The notes under the pieces: generated by a model | What the model was told of the DNA's origin: nothing | Database searches by the model: none | The model's input: only the letters and a program-made list of their open reading frames with translations | Shown: piece by piece, positions 49,332-58,685 of the stretch | Numbering within the stretch: position 1 is the first letter of the stretch | Layout: the number at the start of each line of letters is the position of its first letter | DNA from: Qipengyuania citrea | GTDB lineage: Bacteria; Pseudomonadota; Alphaproteobacteria; Sphingomonadales; Sphingomonadaceae | NCBI RefSeq assembly: GCF_009828015.1 | Contig: NZ_WTYG01000002.1 | Coordinates: 701,360-765,359, forward strand | Length of the DNA stretch: 64,000 bases | Direction of reading: 5' to 3' | Program-made: the position numbers and the translations under genes

Positions 49332-51110
49332 ATGGCATCGCAGGCCCTTTCACATGTATTCGGCGTATCATCCTCCCTCACGGGCCGCGCATGGCGCTGG
49401 CGCGGCGGGAACATGGAACTCGGCGGATCCCAGACCCTGGGGGACGATATCGTTCGCCAGCTGCTGCTGTCGCGCGGTGTTCCAGCAGAGGATATCGAAC
49501 GCCACCGGCAGCCCACCCTGCGCAACTTCCTGCCCGACCCGTCGCTCTTCCGCGACATGGACGTGGCCGCTGACCGCATCGCGCAGGCGGTATTCGCAGG
49601 CGAAACGATCACGATCTATGGCGATTACGACGTCGATGGCGCGACCAGTTCCGCGCTGCTCATCCGGCTGTTGCGCGACCTCGGGGTCGAAGCAGGCTAT
49701 TACATTCCGGATCGCCTGCTCGAAGGCTATGGTCCCTCGGGCGAAGCCTTGGTCCGGCTCGGCCAATCGGGTTCGAGCCTGATCGTCACCGTCGATTGCG
49801 GCGCTATGGCACACGAAGCGCTTGCCATGGCGCATGACGCGGGGATCGACGTGATTGTCGTCGATCACCACAAGTGCTCGGCCGAACTTCCCAAGACGGT
49901 CGCGCTGGTCAATCCCAACCGGCTGGACGAGGAGGACGACGCTGCCGCGCATGGCCACCTCGCCGCAGTCGGGGTCGCCTTCCTGCTGGGTATCGCACTG
50001 GTGCGCACGTTGCGTCAGCGCGGCTTCTTTGCCGGTCGCAAGGAACCCGATCTGCTTGCGCTGCTCGATGTCGTGGCGCTGGGCACGGTAGCCGATGTCG
50101 CTGCATTGCACGGGCTCAACCGCGCTTTCGTGGCGCAGGGGCTGAAGGTGATGGCGCGGCGCGACAACATCGGCATGTCCGCCCTGATCGATGCCAGCCG
50201 GCTCAAGCGCAGTCCCGCCTGTTCGGACCTCGGCTTTGCCCTGGGCCCGCGGATCAACGCCGGTGGCCGCGTGGGGGAATCGACGCTCGGCGTGCGGTTG
50301 CTGACCACGCGCGATCCCGAAGAGGCGCGCACCATCGCCGCGCAATTGTCAGCGCTCAACGACGAGCGGCGCGCGATCGAGGCCGAAGTGCAGGAAGCGG
50401 CCGAGCAGCAGATTGCTGCCCAGCACAACCGGGCGGTGCATCTGGTGGCCGGCGAAGGGTGGCACCCCGGAGTGATCGGGATCGTCGCCGGGCGAATCAA
50501 GGAAAAGACCGGCAAGCCCGCAGTGGTCATCGCGCTCGACGGCGATACCGGCAAGGGATCGGGCCGCTCGATCAGCGGGGTGGACCTTGGCGCTGCCATC
50601 ATCCGTGCGCGCGGCGAAGGCCTGCTGGTGGCGGGCGGCGGCCATGCCATGGCAGCCGGGCTCACGGTGGACGCCGACAAGGTGGACCGGCTGGCTGACT
50701 GGCTCGACCATACGCTCGAGGGCCATGTCGCCCGCGCCTCCGCCACGCGCGATATGGCGCTCGATATTGCCGTGGCGCCCGGCGGGCTGACGTCCGAGCT
50801 GGTCAATTCGCTCGAAGAGGCCGGCCCCTACGGGGTCGGCTGGCCCGGGCCGCGGGTGGCGGTCGGCCCGGTACGGCTGGTCAAATGCGATATCGTGGGC
50901 ACCGATCACGTCCGCCTGATTGCCGCGGGCGACGATGGCAAGAGCTTCAAGGGCATCGCCTTCCGCGCCGCCGAAAGCGACATGGGACAAGCCTTGCTGC
51001 ACGGATCGCGCGGCCGCCGCCTGTGGCTGGCAGGCCGCGTGAAGATCGACGATTGGGGCAACCGCCCGCAGGCGGAACTGCACGTGGAAGATGCCGCCTG
51101 GGCCGATTGA
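49332..51110 (+). CDS. recJ: single-stranded-DNA-specific exonuclease RecJ
   Basis: 5'-3' single-strand exonuclease of recombination and mismatch repair. A 592-residue DHH phosphoesterase: IYGDYDVDGATSSALL (motif I near residue 97), VDHHKCS (motif III near 177), the DHHA1 GGGHAMAAG motif and an OB-type C-terminal part. ATG 49332 is taken because the conserved protein begins here; frames farther upstream run into the flavodoxin gene on the other strand. Confidence 0.96.
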   Translation: MASQALSHVFGVSSSLTGRAWRWRGGNMELGGSQTLGDDIVRQLLLSRGVPAEDIERHRQPTLRNFLPDPSLFRDMDVAADRIAQAVFAGETITIYGDYDVDGATSSALLIRLLRDLGVEAGYYIPDRLLEGYGPSGEALVRLGQSGSSLIVTVDCGAMAHEALAMAHDAGIDVIVVDHHKCSAELPKTVALVNPNRLDEEDDAAAHGHLAAVGVAFLLGIALVRTLRQRGFFAGRKEPDLLALLDVVALGTVADVAALHGLNRAFVAQGLKVMARRDNIGMSALIDASRLKRSPACSDLGFALGPRINAGGRVGESTLGVRLLTTRDPEEARTIAAQLSALNDERRAIEAEVQEAAEQQIAAQHNRAVHLVAGEGWHPGVIGIVAGRIKEKTGKPAVVIALDGDTGKGSGRSISGVDLGAAIIRARGEGLLVAGGGHAMAAGLTVDADKVDRLADWLDHTLEGHVARASATRDMALDIAVAPGGLTSELVNSLEEAGPYGVGWPGPRVAVGPVRLVKCDIVGTDHVRLIAAGDDGKSFKGIAFRAAESDMGQALLHGSRGRRLWLAGRVKIDDWGNRPQAELHVEDAAWAD

Positions 51111-51132
51111 TACTTTTGCGTGCGAAGGAGGG

Positions 51133-51161
51133 TTGACGGCCCGCGGCCCCACGCCTAATTG
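51133..51161 (+). promoter_or_regulatory. putative tRNA-Glu promoter
   Basis: TTGACG (51133-51138), 17-nt GC-rich spacer, TAATTG (51156-51161), 34 nt before the first tRNA. Best promoter match in the window. Confidence 0.65.
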
Positions 51162-51194
51162 GCCCGCCACGCCACCGACCCGCAACGCGGGTGT

Positions 51195-51269
51195 GGCCCG
51201 TTCGTCTAGCGGTTAGGACGCGGCCCTTTCACGGCTGAAACACGGGTTCGATTCCCGTACGGGTCACCA
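51195..51269 (+). tRNA. tRNA-Glu (anticodon TTC)
   Basis: A complete cloverleaf: acceptor GGCCCGT pairs with ACGGGTC, D-arm TAGCGGTTAGGA, anticodon loop CTTTCAC (TTC, reading GAA/GAG), T-loop GGTTCGATTCC, discriminator A and encoded CCA. Confidence 0.95.
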
Positions 51270-51315
51270 CGGTGGTGGTATTGCCATGGCAATCCGCGCA
51301 AAGCGCCACTTCTGT

Positions 51316-51390
51316 GGCCCGTTCGTCTAGCGGTTAGGACGCGGCCCTTTCACGGCTGAAACACGGGTTCGATTCCCGTACGGGTCACCA
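51316..51390 (+). tRNA. tRNA-Glu (anticodon TTC), second identical copy
   Basis: Identical over all 75 nt to the copy at 51195, with the same TGT just upstream; the 46-nt spacer differs from the flanks. Probably cotranscribed from the promoter at 51133. Confidence 0.95.
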
Positions 51391-51446
51391 CTTCTCCACC
51401 GGGCTGAAAAGCGGCTGGCGCGTCCGCGGATGCGCCGCTAGGCCGC

Positions 51447-52640
51447 ATGGCCATGACCAAGCCCAGCTTTCCCTGGCCCGGATTCGCGCTGGCGATGATG
51501 GCCTGCATCATCCTGGCCTCGCTTGGCGTGGATCTGATCTATGTCGCGCTCGTCCTGCTGGTCTGGATCGGCTCGCTCTATCTGGTGGCCGCGCGACCGG
51601 ACGAAGCGCGCCCCAAGCCGCAAGGCCCTGCCTTCACCCGCGACAATATGGCCGACCTGTTCGAACATTCCGAAACACCCGTGGTCATCACCGAACGCGA
51701 CCGGGCGATTATCGCCAATCTGTCGGCGCGCCAGTTGCTGGGCGGGCATATCGTCGGGCAGGATGTCCGCATGGCGCTGCGACAGCCCGAAGCGATCCGC
51801 CTGCTCGGTCGCGACGTCGACGGTGGTGCGGTCGTCCGCGGCCTGGCGCGGCGCACCGATATCTGGCGGATTAACCGCAAGACGCTGCCCGGCGAACTTG
51901 CCGTCATCGAATTCGTCAACAAGACCGCCGAAGCCGATATCGCGCGGGCCCATACCGATTTCGTCGCCAATGCCAGCCACGAACTGCGCACGCCGCTGGC
52001 TTCGATCATCGGCTATGTCGAAACGCTGCGCGAGGATGTCGATAATCTCGATCCGCGCATGGCGGACAAGTTCCTCGGCACGATCCAGCGCGAGGCGAAG
52101 CGCTTGCAGGACCTGGTAAGCGACCTGATGTCGCTGTCACGAATCGAGGCCGTGAAACACGACCTGCCCGACACCACGCTCGGCCTGGCCAAGCTCGCCG
52201 AACGCGCGGCGCATGATGCGGCCAATGGCGAACGGCTCGAACTGCTCGACTTCGGGGCGACCGGCGAATTCCCGGTCCGCGGCGATCGCCAGCAATTGGA
52301 ACAGCTGGTCCGCAACCTCGTAGACAACGGGTTCAAATACGGTGAGCCCGGCCAGACGGTGACGGTGCGCATCCATCCCAAGGGCGACAACCGGTTAAGG
52401 CTGACCGTGACCGATCGCGGCGAAGGAATCGCGGCCGAGCATATTCCGCATCTCACCCGCAGGTTCTACCGCACCGATCCGGGCCGCAGCCGGGCATCGG
52501 GCGGCACCGGACTGGGTCTGGCGATCGTCAAGCACATCGTCGAACGGCACCGGGGCCGGCTGGATATCGACAGCACGCCGGGCGAAGGCACGCGCGTTAC
52601 GGTTACCCTGCCGCTGGAAAAGCAAGACGAAGACGACTGA
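51447..52640 (+). CDS. phoR: phosphate regulon sensor kinase PhoR
   Basis: A 397-residue membrane kinase: two N-terminal spans (ALAMMACIILASLG, LIYVALVLLVWIGSLYLV), a PAS region, H-box SHELRTPL with His178, N-box NLVDNGFKYGEPG, G-boxes DRGEGIAAEHI and GGTGLGLAIVKHIVERH. Gene order phoR-porin-pstSCAB-phoU-phoB identifies it as PhoR. The short periplasmic part fits sensing through the Pst complex rather than direct phosphate binding. Confidence 0.93.
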   Translation: MAMTKPSFPWPGFALAMMACIILASLGVDLIYVALVLLVWIGSLYLVAARPDEARPKPQGPAFTRDNMADLFEHSETPVVITERDRAIIANLSARQLLGGHIVGQDVRMALRQPEAIRLLGRDVDGGAVVRGLARRTDIWRINRKTLPGELAVIEFVNKTAEADIARAHTDFVANASHELRTPLASIIGYVETLREDVDNLDPRMADKFLGTIQREAKRLQDLVSDLMSLSRIEAVKHDLPDTTLGLAKLAERAAHDAANGERLELLDFGATGEFPVRGDRQQLEQLVRNLVDNGFKYGEPGQTVTVRIHPKGDNRLRLTVTDRGEGIAAEHIPHLTRRFYRTDPGRSRASGGTGLGLAIVKHIVERHRGRLDIDSTPGEGTRVTVTLPLEKQDEDD

Positions 52641-52694
52641 CGCGGCTTGTGCCGGTGGCAGCGGGGCATGCCAGCCGGTTCCGGTTGTTACACG

Positions 52695-52726
52695 ATGTCA
52701 TATATCTGAAACATCGCGGTCATAGT
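52695..52726 (+). promoter_or_regulatory. Pho box and -10 of the phosphate porin gene
   Basis: ATGTCAT-ATAT-CTGAAAC (52695-52712) matches the two 7-mers with 4-nt spacing of the PhoB site; TTGTTAC at 52685 may be a third half-site. A -10-like CATAGT (52721-52726) follows after 8 nt. Same box-to-hexamer distance as at phoB. Confidence 0.65.
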
Positions 52727-52768
52727 GGCGTCGTCGTTCCGTAACCCTCTGATCAAGTGATTTGAACG

Positions 52769-54091
52769 ATGCCCCGTAGCACCCGCTTCCCGCTGGCAAT
52801 CATTGCGCTCGGCTGCGCTGCCCCCGCACCCCTGCTCGCGCAGGATGCGGACGAAGATCTGACGGCCATGCGCATGCAACTGGCGGCCATGAACGCACGT
52901 ATCGACCAGCTCGAAACCGAGCTGGAGGCAACGCGTGCCGCCGCAGCGGCGGTGCCGGCTCTCACCACCCCTGCAGAGCCGGCAGCAGCTGCACCGGTCG
53001 CCGTGCTCGCCAAGTCCGACGGCTGGAGCTTCAAGCCCCGCGGCCGTCTGATGGTCGATACGGGTTTCACCAGTGCCCCTTCGTCGACCGGGGCCAGCGA
53101 TGGCTTCGGCAGCGAACTGCGCCGCGCCCGCTTGGGCGCTTCGGGGGATATGCCCGGAGGGTTCGGCTACAAGTTCGAGGTCGGTTTTGCAGGCAACGAG
53201 GTTTCCGTCACCGACGCCATCCTGAGCTATGAGGACGGTCCGCTCGAAGTCGCGGTCGGGCAACACAACAACTTCCAGTCGCTCGAGGAACTGACCAGCA
53301 GCCTGCACACGACCTTTATCGAGCGCGCGGCCTTTACCGACGCGTTCGGCTTCGAACGCCGTCTGGGTGCGTCGATCACTTACGGACGGGGCGATATCCT
53401 CATCCAGGCGGGGGTCTTCACCGACAATATCGAGGACACGGACAGCAAGAACCGGGGCGTGGATGCGCGGATCGTCTTCATGCCGGAGGCTGGCGACACG
53501 CAGCTTCATTTCGGCGGATCGGTCCATTACAACGACCTCGACGATCCTGCTGCCGAGGTGCGCTATCGCCAGCGCCCGCTGGTGCACTTCACCTCGCAGC
53601 GGTTCATCAACACCGGCAGCATGGGTGCCCGCAGCGAAACCGGGTTCGGGCTCGAGGCCGCAGCGATCGCCGGGCGCTTCCACGCCGCCGCCGAAGGCTA
53701 TTGGCAGACGGTCGACATGCCCACGCTGGCGAGCGACCCCACCTTCTTCGGCGGCTATGCCGAGGCAGGGGTATTCCTCACCGACGATTCGCGCGGATAC
53801 AAGGGTGGCAAGTTCGATCGAACCAAGCCGCAGCGGCCGGTTGGCGAAGGCGGGTTCGGATCGCTCCAGTTCACGCTGCGCTACGACCATCTCGACCTTA
53901 ACGACGCCGGGATCCTCGGCGGCCGCCAGGCAGGCTATCTCGCCTCGCTGATCTGGAAACCGACCGACTATACCGCGCTGTTGGTCAATTACGGCCGCTT
54001 GCAGTACGAAGACGCGGTCCTGCCCGCCGCGAATGGCGATACCTCCTACGGTGTCGACGCTTTCGGTGTGCGCGCGCAAATCGATTTCTGA
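52769..54091 (+). CDS. phosphate-selective porin (OprO/OprP type)
   Basis: A 440-residue outer-membrane protein: signal peptide to about LLAQ (residue 25), a coiled-coil trimer segment (LTAMRMQLAAMNARIDQLETELEATR), Ala-rich linker, then a porin O/P barrel (FKPRGRLMVDTGF, RARLGASGDMPGGFGYKFEV, LEVAVGQHNNFQSLEELTSS) ending in Phe. Expected to take up phosphate or polyphosphate in phosphate starvation, supported by its Pho box and neighbours. Confidence 0.9.
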   Translation: MPRSTRFPLAIIALGCAAPAPLLAQDADEDLTAMRMQLAAMNARIDQLETELEATRAAAAAVPALTTPAEPAAAAPVAVLAKSDGWSFKPRGRLMVDTGFTSAPSSTGASDGFGSELRRARLGASGDMPGGFGYKFEVGFAGNEVSVTDAILSYEDGPLEVAVGQHNNFQSLEELTSSLHTTFIERAAFTDAFGFERRLGASITYGRGDILIQAGVFTDNIEDTDSKNRGVDARIVFMPEAGDTQLHFGGSVHYNDLDDPAAEVRYRQRPLVHFTSQRFINTGSMGARSETGFGLEAAAIAGRFHAAAEGYWQTVDMPTLASDPTFFGGYAEAGVFLTDDSRGYKGGKFDRTKPQRPVGEGGFGSLQFTLRYDHLDLNDAGILGGRQAGYLASLIWKPTDYTALLVNYGRLQYEDAVLPAANGDTSYGVDAFGVRAQIDF

Positions 54092-54093
54092 GC

Positions 54094-54108
54094 GGCGGAC
54101 GATCCGCC
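54094..54108 (+). terminator. possible porin-gene terminator hairpin
   Basis: GGCGGA, loop CGA, TCCGCC just after the porin stop: a perfect 6-bp stem without a T-run. Weak terminator at most. Confidence 0.3.
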
Positions 54109-54140
54109 AATTCCCAGCCCCCGGGCGCCGGGTCAAACTA

Positions 54141-54158
54141 TTGTCGCAACCCTGTAAC
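54141..54158 (+). promoter_or_regulatory. Pho box upstream of pstS
   Basis: TTGTCGC-AACC-CTGTAAC: two 7-mers with 4-nt spacing matching the PhoB site, about 45 nt before the pstS ATG. The hexamer at +8 (GCTTTT) is poor; TATACA (54184-54189) is an alternative -10. A GGCGC/GCGCC hairpin (54164-54177) sits between. Confidence 0.55.
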
Positions 54159-54204
54159 ATTGGGGCGCTTTTGCGCCGCTAGCTATACATCTAAGGGGCT
54201 ATCC

Positions 54205-55251
54205 ATGACCAAGACCAAATCCTTCATCTTCGCCGCAGTATCGGCGCTCGCGCTCACCGCATGCGGTGGCAACGGAGCCGATGGCGGCTCGCGCGACTCG
54301 ATCCGTGCAGTCGGTTCGTCGACCGTGTTCCCGTTTGCTAAGGCAGTTTCCGAAGCCTTCGTTCGCAACCAGCCCGATTATCGTTCGCCGATCATCGAAT
54401 CGACCGGCACCGGCGGCGGGATGAAGCTGTTCTGCGCCGGTCTCGGCGCCGACACCCCCGACATGACGCACGCCTCGCGCCAGATGAAGGCGAGCGAATT
54501 TGCCGACTGCCAGGCCAATGGCGTTACCGACATCATCGAAATCCAGGTCGGCCTCGACGGGATCGCTTTCGCATCGGCGCAGGGCGGCATCACGATGAGC
54601 CTGACCCCCAAGCAGGTCTACGAAGCGATTGCGGCCTCGCCCTATGGCGGCGAGCAGACCAACCAGACCTGGTCCGACGTCGACCCCTCGCTCCCCGACC
54701 AGCCTATCCTGGTATACGGGCCGCCGAGCACGTCGGGCACGCGTGACGCGCTCAAGGAACTGGTTCTGGAAGTCGGCTGCGATACCAATCCCGAAATGGG
54801 AGCGCTCAAGGAAACCGACAAGGATCGCCACGCACAGCTGTGCACCGAGGTCCGTTCGGACGGCGCCTATGTCGACCAGGGCGAACAGGACAATCTCATC
54901 GTCCAGAAGATCGAAGGCAATCCCAACGCCGTGGGCGTCTTCGGCTACAGCTATCTCGAAGAGAATGCCGACAAGGTGCAGGGCCTCGAGATGAACGGTG
55001 TCGCCCCGACTTACGAGAACATCGCGAGCTTCGCCTATCCCGGTGCGCGCCCGCTCTACGTCTACGCCAAGAAGGCGCATCTCGATGCGATCCCCGGCCT
55101 GCGGGAATACCTGCTGCAGTGGACGAAAATGTGGGACAAGGATGGTGAACTCGCCAAGATCGGTCTTGTCGCATCGCCTGCGGACGTTATGGCGGCGAAC
55201 CTGAAAGCAGCCACCGAATACACCACGCTCGATGGCGCGCAGCTCAAGTAA
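54205..55251 (+). CDS. pstS: phosphate ABC transporter substrate-binding lipoprotein
   Basis: A 348-residue phosphate-binding protein tethered as a lipoprotein (SALALTAC, Cys20). VGSSTVFPFAKAVSEAF and GTGGGMKLFCAG are phosphate-site segments, PPSTSGTRDALKELVLE the second. ATG 54205 is 6 nt after AAGGGG. First gene of pstSCAB. Confidence 0.95.
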   Translation: MTKTKSFIFAAVSALALTACGGNGADGGSRDSIRAVGSSTVFPFAKAVSEAFVRNQPDYRSPIIESTGTGGGMKLFCAGLGADTPDMTHASRQMKASEFADCQANGVTDIIEIQVGLDGIAFASAQGGITMSLTPKQVYEAIAASPYGGEQTNQTWSDVDPSLPDQPILVYGPPSTSGTRDALKELVLEVGCDTNPEMGALKETDKDRHAQLCTEVRSDGAYVDQGEQDNLIVQKIEGNPNAVGVFGYSYLEENADKVQGLEMNGVAPTYENIASFAYPGARPLYVYAKKAHLDAIPGLREYLLQWTKMWDKDGELAKIGLVASPADVMAANLKAATEYTTLDGAQLK

Positions 55252-55267
55252 GGTCTGAAAGCAACTT

Positions 55268-56653
55268 ATGTCGCCAGCTATCCTGCTCTTCCTGGCCCTC
55301 GGGCTCGGGCTCGCCGGATGGCTGGCGGCCCGTGCCCGCGCATGGGCCTTCCGGCGCGACAGCGCCGAACGGCGGCTGCCCAGCCTGCCGGTTTACCATG
55401 CGTGGTATGTCGCGCTGTGGATCATCCTGCCGATGGTCGCGTTCATCGCGCTGTGGAGCGCCATTGCTCCCGGCCTGGTGACGCAGCAGGTCCTGGCGAG
55501 CCCGGCGGCAGCCGAACTGCCCGCCTTCGGCTTCCAGCGCCAGACCATCCTCAACGAAGCGCGTGCGGTGGCGACGGGCGCGGCTTCTGCGGTCTTCAAT
55601 CCGCAGGCTGCAGCGCTCGTCGAACCCTATCGCGAAGCGCTGTTCTACTACAACACGATCGGGATCATCGTATCGCTGCTGGTCGCCTTCCTGGCCGGCA
55701 CCTTCGCTTTCCTGCGGCTGCGGCCCGACTTCGCCGCGCGCAGCAAGGTCGAACGCATCGTCATGGCGATCCTCCTGGGCGCTTCGCTGGTGGCCATCCT
55801 GACGACGATCGGCATCCTCGCCAGCCTGGTGTTCGAGACGGTCCGGTTTTTCGGCATGGTGTCGCCGCTGGACTTCCTGTTCGGCACGCATTGGGGCCCC
55901 GACCCGATGGCCAACCCCGACAATCCCGATGGTACCCGCTACGGCGCGGTGCCGCTGTTCTGGGGCACGCTCTTCATCGGTGCGATCATCGCCATGATCG
56001 TCGCCATCCCGCTGGGTCTGATGAGCGCGATCTACCTGACGCAATATGCCGACCCGGCGCTGCGGCGCTGGATCAAACCCGCGCTCGAAATCCTCGCCGG
56101 TGTCCCGACCGTCGTCTACGGCTATTTCGCCGCGCTGACGATCGCCCCGGCGATCCGCGATCTCGCCATCGGGATGGGCGTATCGAACCCGTCGAGCGAA
56201 AGCGCACTCGCCGCCGGCCTCGTGATGGGCGTGATGATCATTCCCTTCGTCTCCTCGATGGCCGACGATTCGATCGCCGCGGTCCCCGGCGCCATGCGCG
56301 ACGGCAGCCTCGCGATGGGGGCCACGCGCTCGGAAACGATCAAGCGCGTCATGATTCCCGCCGCGCTGCCCGGTATCGTTGCCGGGATCATGCTGGCGAT
56401 CAGCCGCGCCATCGGTGAAACCATGATCGTCGTCATGGCCGCCTCGACCGCCGCCAATCTGTCGGCCAATCCGCTCGAATCGATGACCACCGTCACCGTG
56501 CAGATTGTCGCCATGCTGACCGGCGAAGGCAGTTTCGACCATCCCGCCACTCTCAGCGCGTTCGCCCTCGGCTTCGTCCTGTTCATGGTGACGCTGGGAT
56601 TGAACTTCGTCGCCCTGCGCGTCGTCAAGAGGTACCGCGAAGCATATGAGTGA
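55268..56653 (+). CDS. pstC: phosphate ABC transporter permease PstC (long variant)
   Basis: A 461-residue permease, longer than the classic form by about 140 residues because of an N-terminal extension with an extra membrane helix and a periplasmic loop. The core has the binding-protein-dependent transport motif (EILAGVPTVVYGYFAALT, DDSIAAVPGAMRDGSLAMGATRSETIKRV). Overlaps pstA by 8 nt. Confidence 0.93.
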   Translation: MSPAILLFLALGLGLAGWLAARARAWAFRRDSAERRLPSLPVYHAWYVALWIILPMVAFIALWSAIAPGLVTQQVLASPAAAELPAFGFQRQTILNEARAVATGAASAVFNPQAAALVEPYREALFYYNTIGIIVSLLVAFLAGTFAFLRLRPDFAARSKVERIVMAILLGASLVAILTTIGILASLVFETVRFFGMVSPLDFLFGTHWGPDPMANPDNPDGTRYGAVPLFWGTLFIGAIIAMIVAIPLGLMSAIYLTQYADPALRRWIKPALEILAGVPTVVYGYFAALTIAPAIRDLAIGMGVSNPSSESALAAGLVMGVMIIPFVSSMADDSIAAVPGAMRDGSLAMGATRSETIKRVMIPAALPGIVAGIMLAISRAIGETMIVVMAASTAANLSANPLESMTTVTVQIVAMLTGEGSFDHPATLSAFALGFVLFMVTLGLNFVALRVVKRYREAYE

Positions 56654-57896
56654 GCGCATCGCCCCAACGCGCACGCCCGAATTCGAAGCGCGGCTGAAGA
56701 AACGCTACGCTTCCGAGCGCCGCTTCCGCGCGCTCGGTCTCGGCGCCATCGTGTTCTCGGTCGCGGTCCTGGTATTCCTGCTGGGAACGATGACCTTCAA
56801 CGGCATCGGCGGTTTCCAGCGGGTCGAAATGGAAGTGCCGATCGATTTCACCCAGGCCGGTATCGCCGCCGACCCTGCGGCGATGGAGCAACCCGGTGCG
56901 CTGGCATCGCTCGAGGCGCAGGGCCTGCGCGATGTCGTGCAGTATTTCGCCGAGGAGGAACTGGGCGAAGCGGCTGCGGAAGAGCTCGGCGCGCAGGCGT
57001 GGCGCGACGTCGCTACCGCGATCATCGCTGATCCGGCGGTTCTCCAGCGCAGCGAAAGCTTCTGGCTGCCCGCTTCGGCCAACCTCGCCTCGGGTTACGA
57101 GGGCGAAGGCTCGCCCGAAATGCAGGCCCTGGCGGCGGGGCTTTACGAAGAAGGCCGGCTGGCAAAGAATTTCGACCCGGGCTTTCTGGGCCGGTCCGAT
57201 GCCACCAACCCCCAGCAGGTCGGGATCTGGGGTGCGCTCAAAGGCTCGCTTCTGACGATGGTGGTGACGCTGCTGCTCGCCTTCCCGATCGGGGTGCTGG
57301 CAGCGCTTTATCTGGAAGAATACGCCCCCAAGAACCGCTGGACTGATCTGATTGAACTGTCGATCAATAATCTGGCCGCGGTCCCGTCGATCATCTTCGG
57401 CCTGCTCGGGCTCGCGGTGTTCCTCACGCTGTTCCCCAATCTGCGATCGGCCCCGCTGATCGGCGGTATGACGCTGGCGCTAATGACCATGCCGGTCATC
57501 GTTATTGCCGGTCGCAATGCGATCAAGGCAGTACCGCCGAGCATCCGCGACGGCGCGCTCGCAATCGGCGCCTCGCCCGTGCAGGTGGTCTTCCACCACG
57601 TCCTTCCGCTCGCCCTGCCCGGCATCCTGACCGGCACCATAATCGGCATGGCCCGAGCGCTCGGCGAAACCGCGCCGCTGCTGATGATCGGCATGCGCGC
57701 CTTCGTGGCCACGCCGCCCGACGGCTTTACATCGCCCGCAACCGTGCTGCCGATGCAGATTTTCCTGTGGTCCGATGAAATCGACCGCGGCTTCGTGGAA
57801 CGCACCAGCGCGGCGATCATCGTGCTATTGCTGTTCCTGCTCGTGATGAACGGGCTCGCCATCTACCTGCGTAACAAATTCGAGAAAACCTGGTGA
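56646..57896 (+). CDS. pstA: phosphate ABC transporter permease PstA (long variant)
   Basis: A 416-residue permease; an N-terminal extension of about 120 residues with one membrane helix and a large periplasmic segment precedes the core permease domain ([36 protein letters not shown] and [22 protein letters not shown] in pieces). Such long PstA forms are common in alphaproteobacteria. Stop overlaps the pstB GTG (GTGA). Confidence 0.93.
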   Translation: MSERIAPTRTPEFEARLKKRYASERRFRALGLGAIVFSVAVLVFLLGTMTFNGIGGFQRVEMEVPIDFTQAGIAADPAAMEQPGALASLEAQGLRDVVQYFAEEELGEAAAEELGAQAWRDVATAIIADPAVLQRSESFWLPASANLASGYEGEGSPEMQALAAGLYEEGRLAKNFDPGFLGRSDATNPQQVGIWGALKGSLLTMVVTLLLAFPIGVLAALYLEEYAPKNRWTDLIELSINNLAAVPSIIFGLLGLAVFLTLFPNLRSAPLIGGMTLALMTMPVIVIAGRNAIKAVPPSIRDGALAIGASPVQVVFHHVLPLALPGILTGTIIGMARALGETAPLLMIGMRAFVATPPDGFTSPATVLPMQIFLWSDEIDRGFVERTSAAIIVLLLFLLVMNGLAIYLRNKFEKTW

Positions 57897-58681
57897 CCGT
57901 AGTCCACGACAACCTCGAGAAAACCGAAGCCAAGATGAGAGCCGAGGCGGTCTCCGTATTCTACGGCGACAAGAAGGCGATCGACGAGGTCTCGATCGAT
58001 ATCCCGACCGAATATGTGACCGCGTTCATCGGTCCCTCGGGCTGCGGCAAATCGACGTTCCTGCGGACGCTGAACCGCATGAACGACACGATCCCCACGG
58101 CGCGGGTCGAGGGCAGCATCCAGCTCGACGGCGAGGACATCTACGCCTCGGGCATGGATGTCGTCCAGCTGCGCGCGCGTGTCGGCATGGTGTTCCAGAA
58201 GCCCAACCCCTTCCCCAAGTCGATCTACGACAACATCGCCTATGGCCCCAAGATCCACGGCCTCGCCGAAGGCAAGGACGAACTCGACGCGATCGTCGAG
58301 AAATCGCTGCGGCGCGCTGGCCTGTGGGAAGAGGTCAAGGAACGCCTGCAGGACAGCGGCACGGCGCTGTCGGGCGGTCAGCAGCAGCGGCTGTGCATCG
58401 CGCGCGCCATTGCGGTCGACCCCGAAGTCATCCTGATGGACGAACCCTGCTCAGCGCTCGATCCGATCGCCACCGCCAAGATCGAGGAACTGATTGCGGA
58501 ACTTAACGGTCGCTATGCTATCGTCATCGTGACGCATTCGATGCAGCAGGCTGCACGTGTCAGTCAGCGTACTGCCTTTTTCCATCTCGGAAAGATGGTC
58601 GAATATGGCCGTACGTCCGATATATTCACCAATCCGCATGAGCAGCGGACCCAGGATTACATCACGGGCCGCTACGGTTAA
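57893..58681 (+). CDS. pstB: phosphate ABC transporter ATPase PstB
   Basis: A 262-residue ATPase: Walker [22 protein letters not shown] (fragment), [16 protein letters not shown], signature [17 protein letters not shown], Walker [14 protein letters not shown], and the C-terminal DYITGRYG tail of PstB. GTG start overlaps pstA. Confidence 0.98.
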   Translation: MTVVHDNLEKTEAKMRAEAVSVFYGDKKAIDEVSIDIPTEYVTAFIGPSGCGKSTFLRTLNRMNDTIPTARVEGSIQLDGEDIYASGMDVVQLRARVGMVFQKPNPFPKSIYDNIAYGPKIHGLAEGKDELDAIVEKSLRRAGLWEEVKERLQDSGTALSGGQQQRLCIARAIAVDPEVILMDEPCSALDPIATAKIEELIAELNGRYAIVIVTHSMQQAARVSQRTAFFHLGKMVEYGRTSDIFTNPHEQRTQDYITGRYG

Positions 58682-58685
58682 GGCT

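Noticed and set aside
51195-51390. Tandem tRNA-Glu repeat as an integration site
   Set aside because: No integrase, attachment-like duplication of a tRNA 3' end or foreign composition nearby; both copies are full length.
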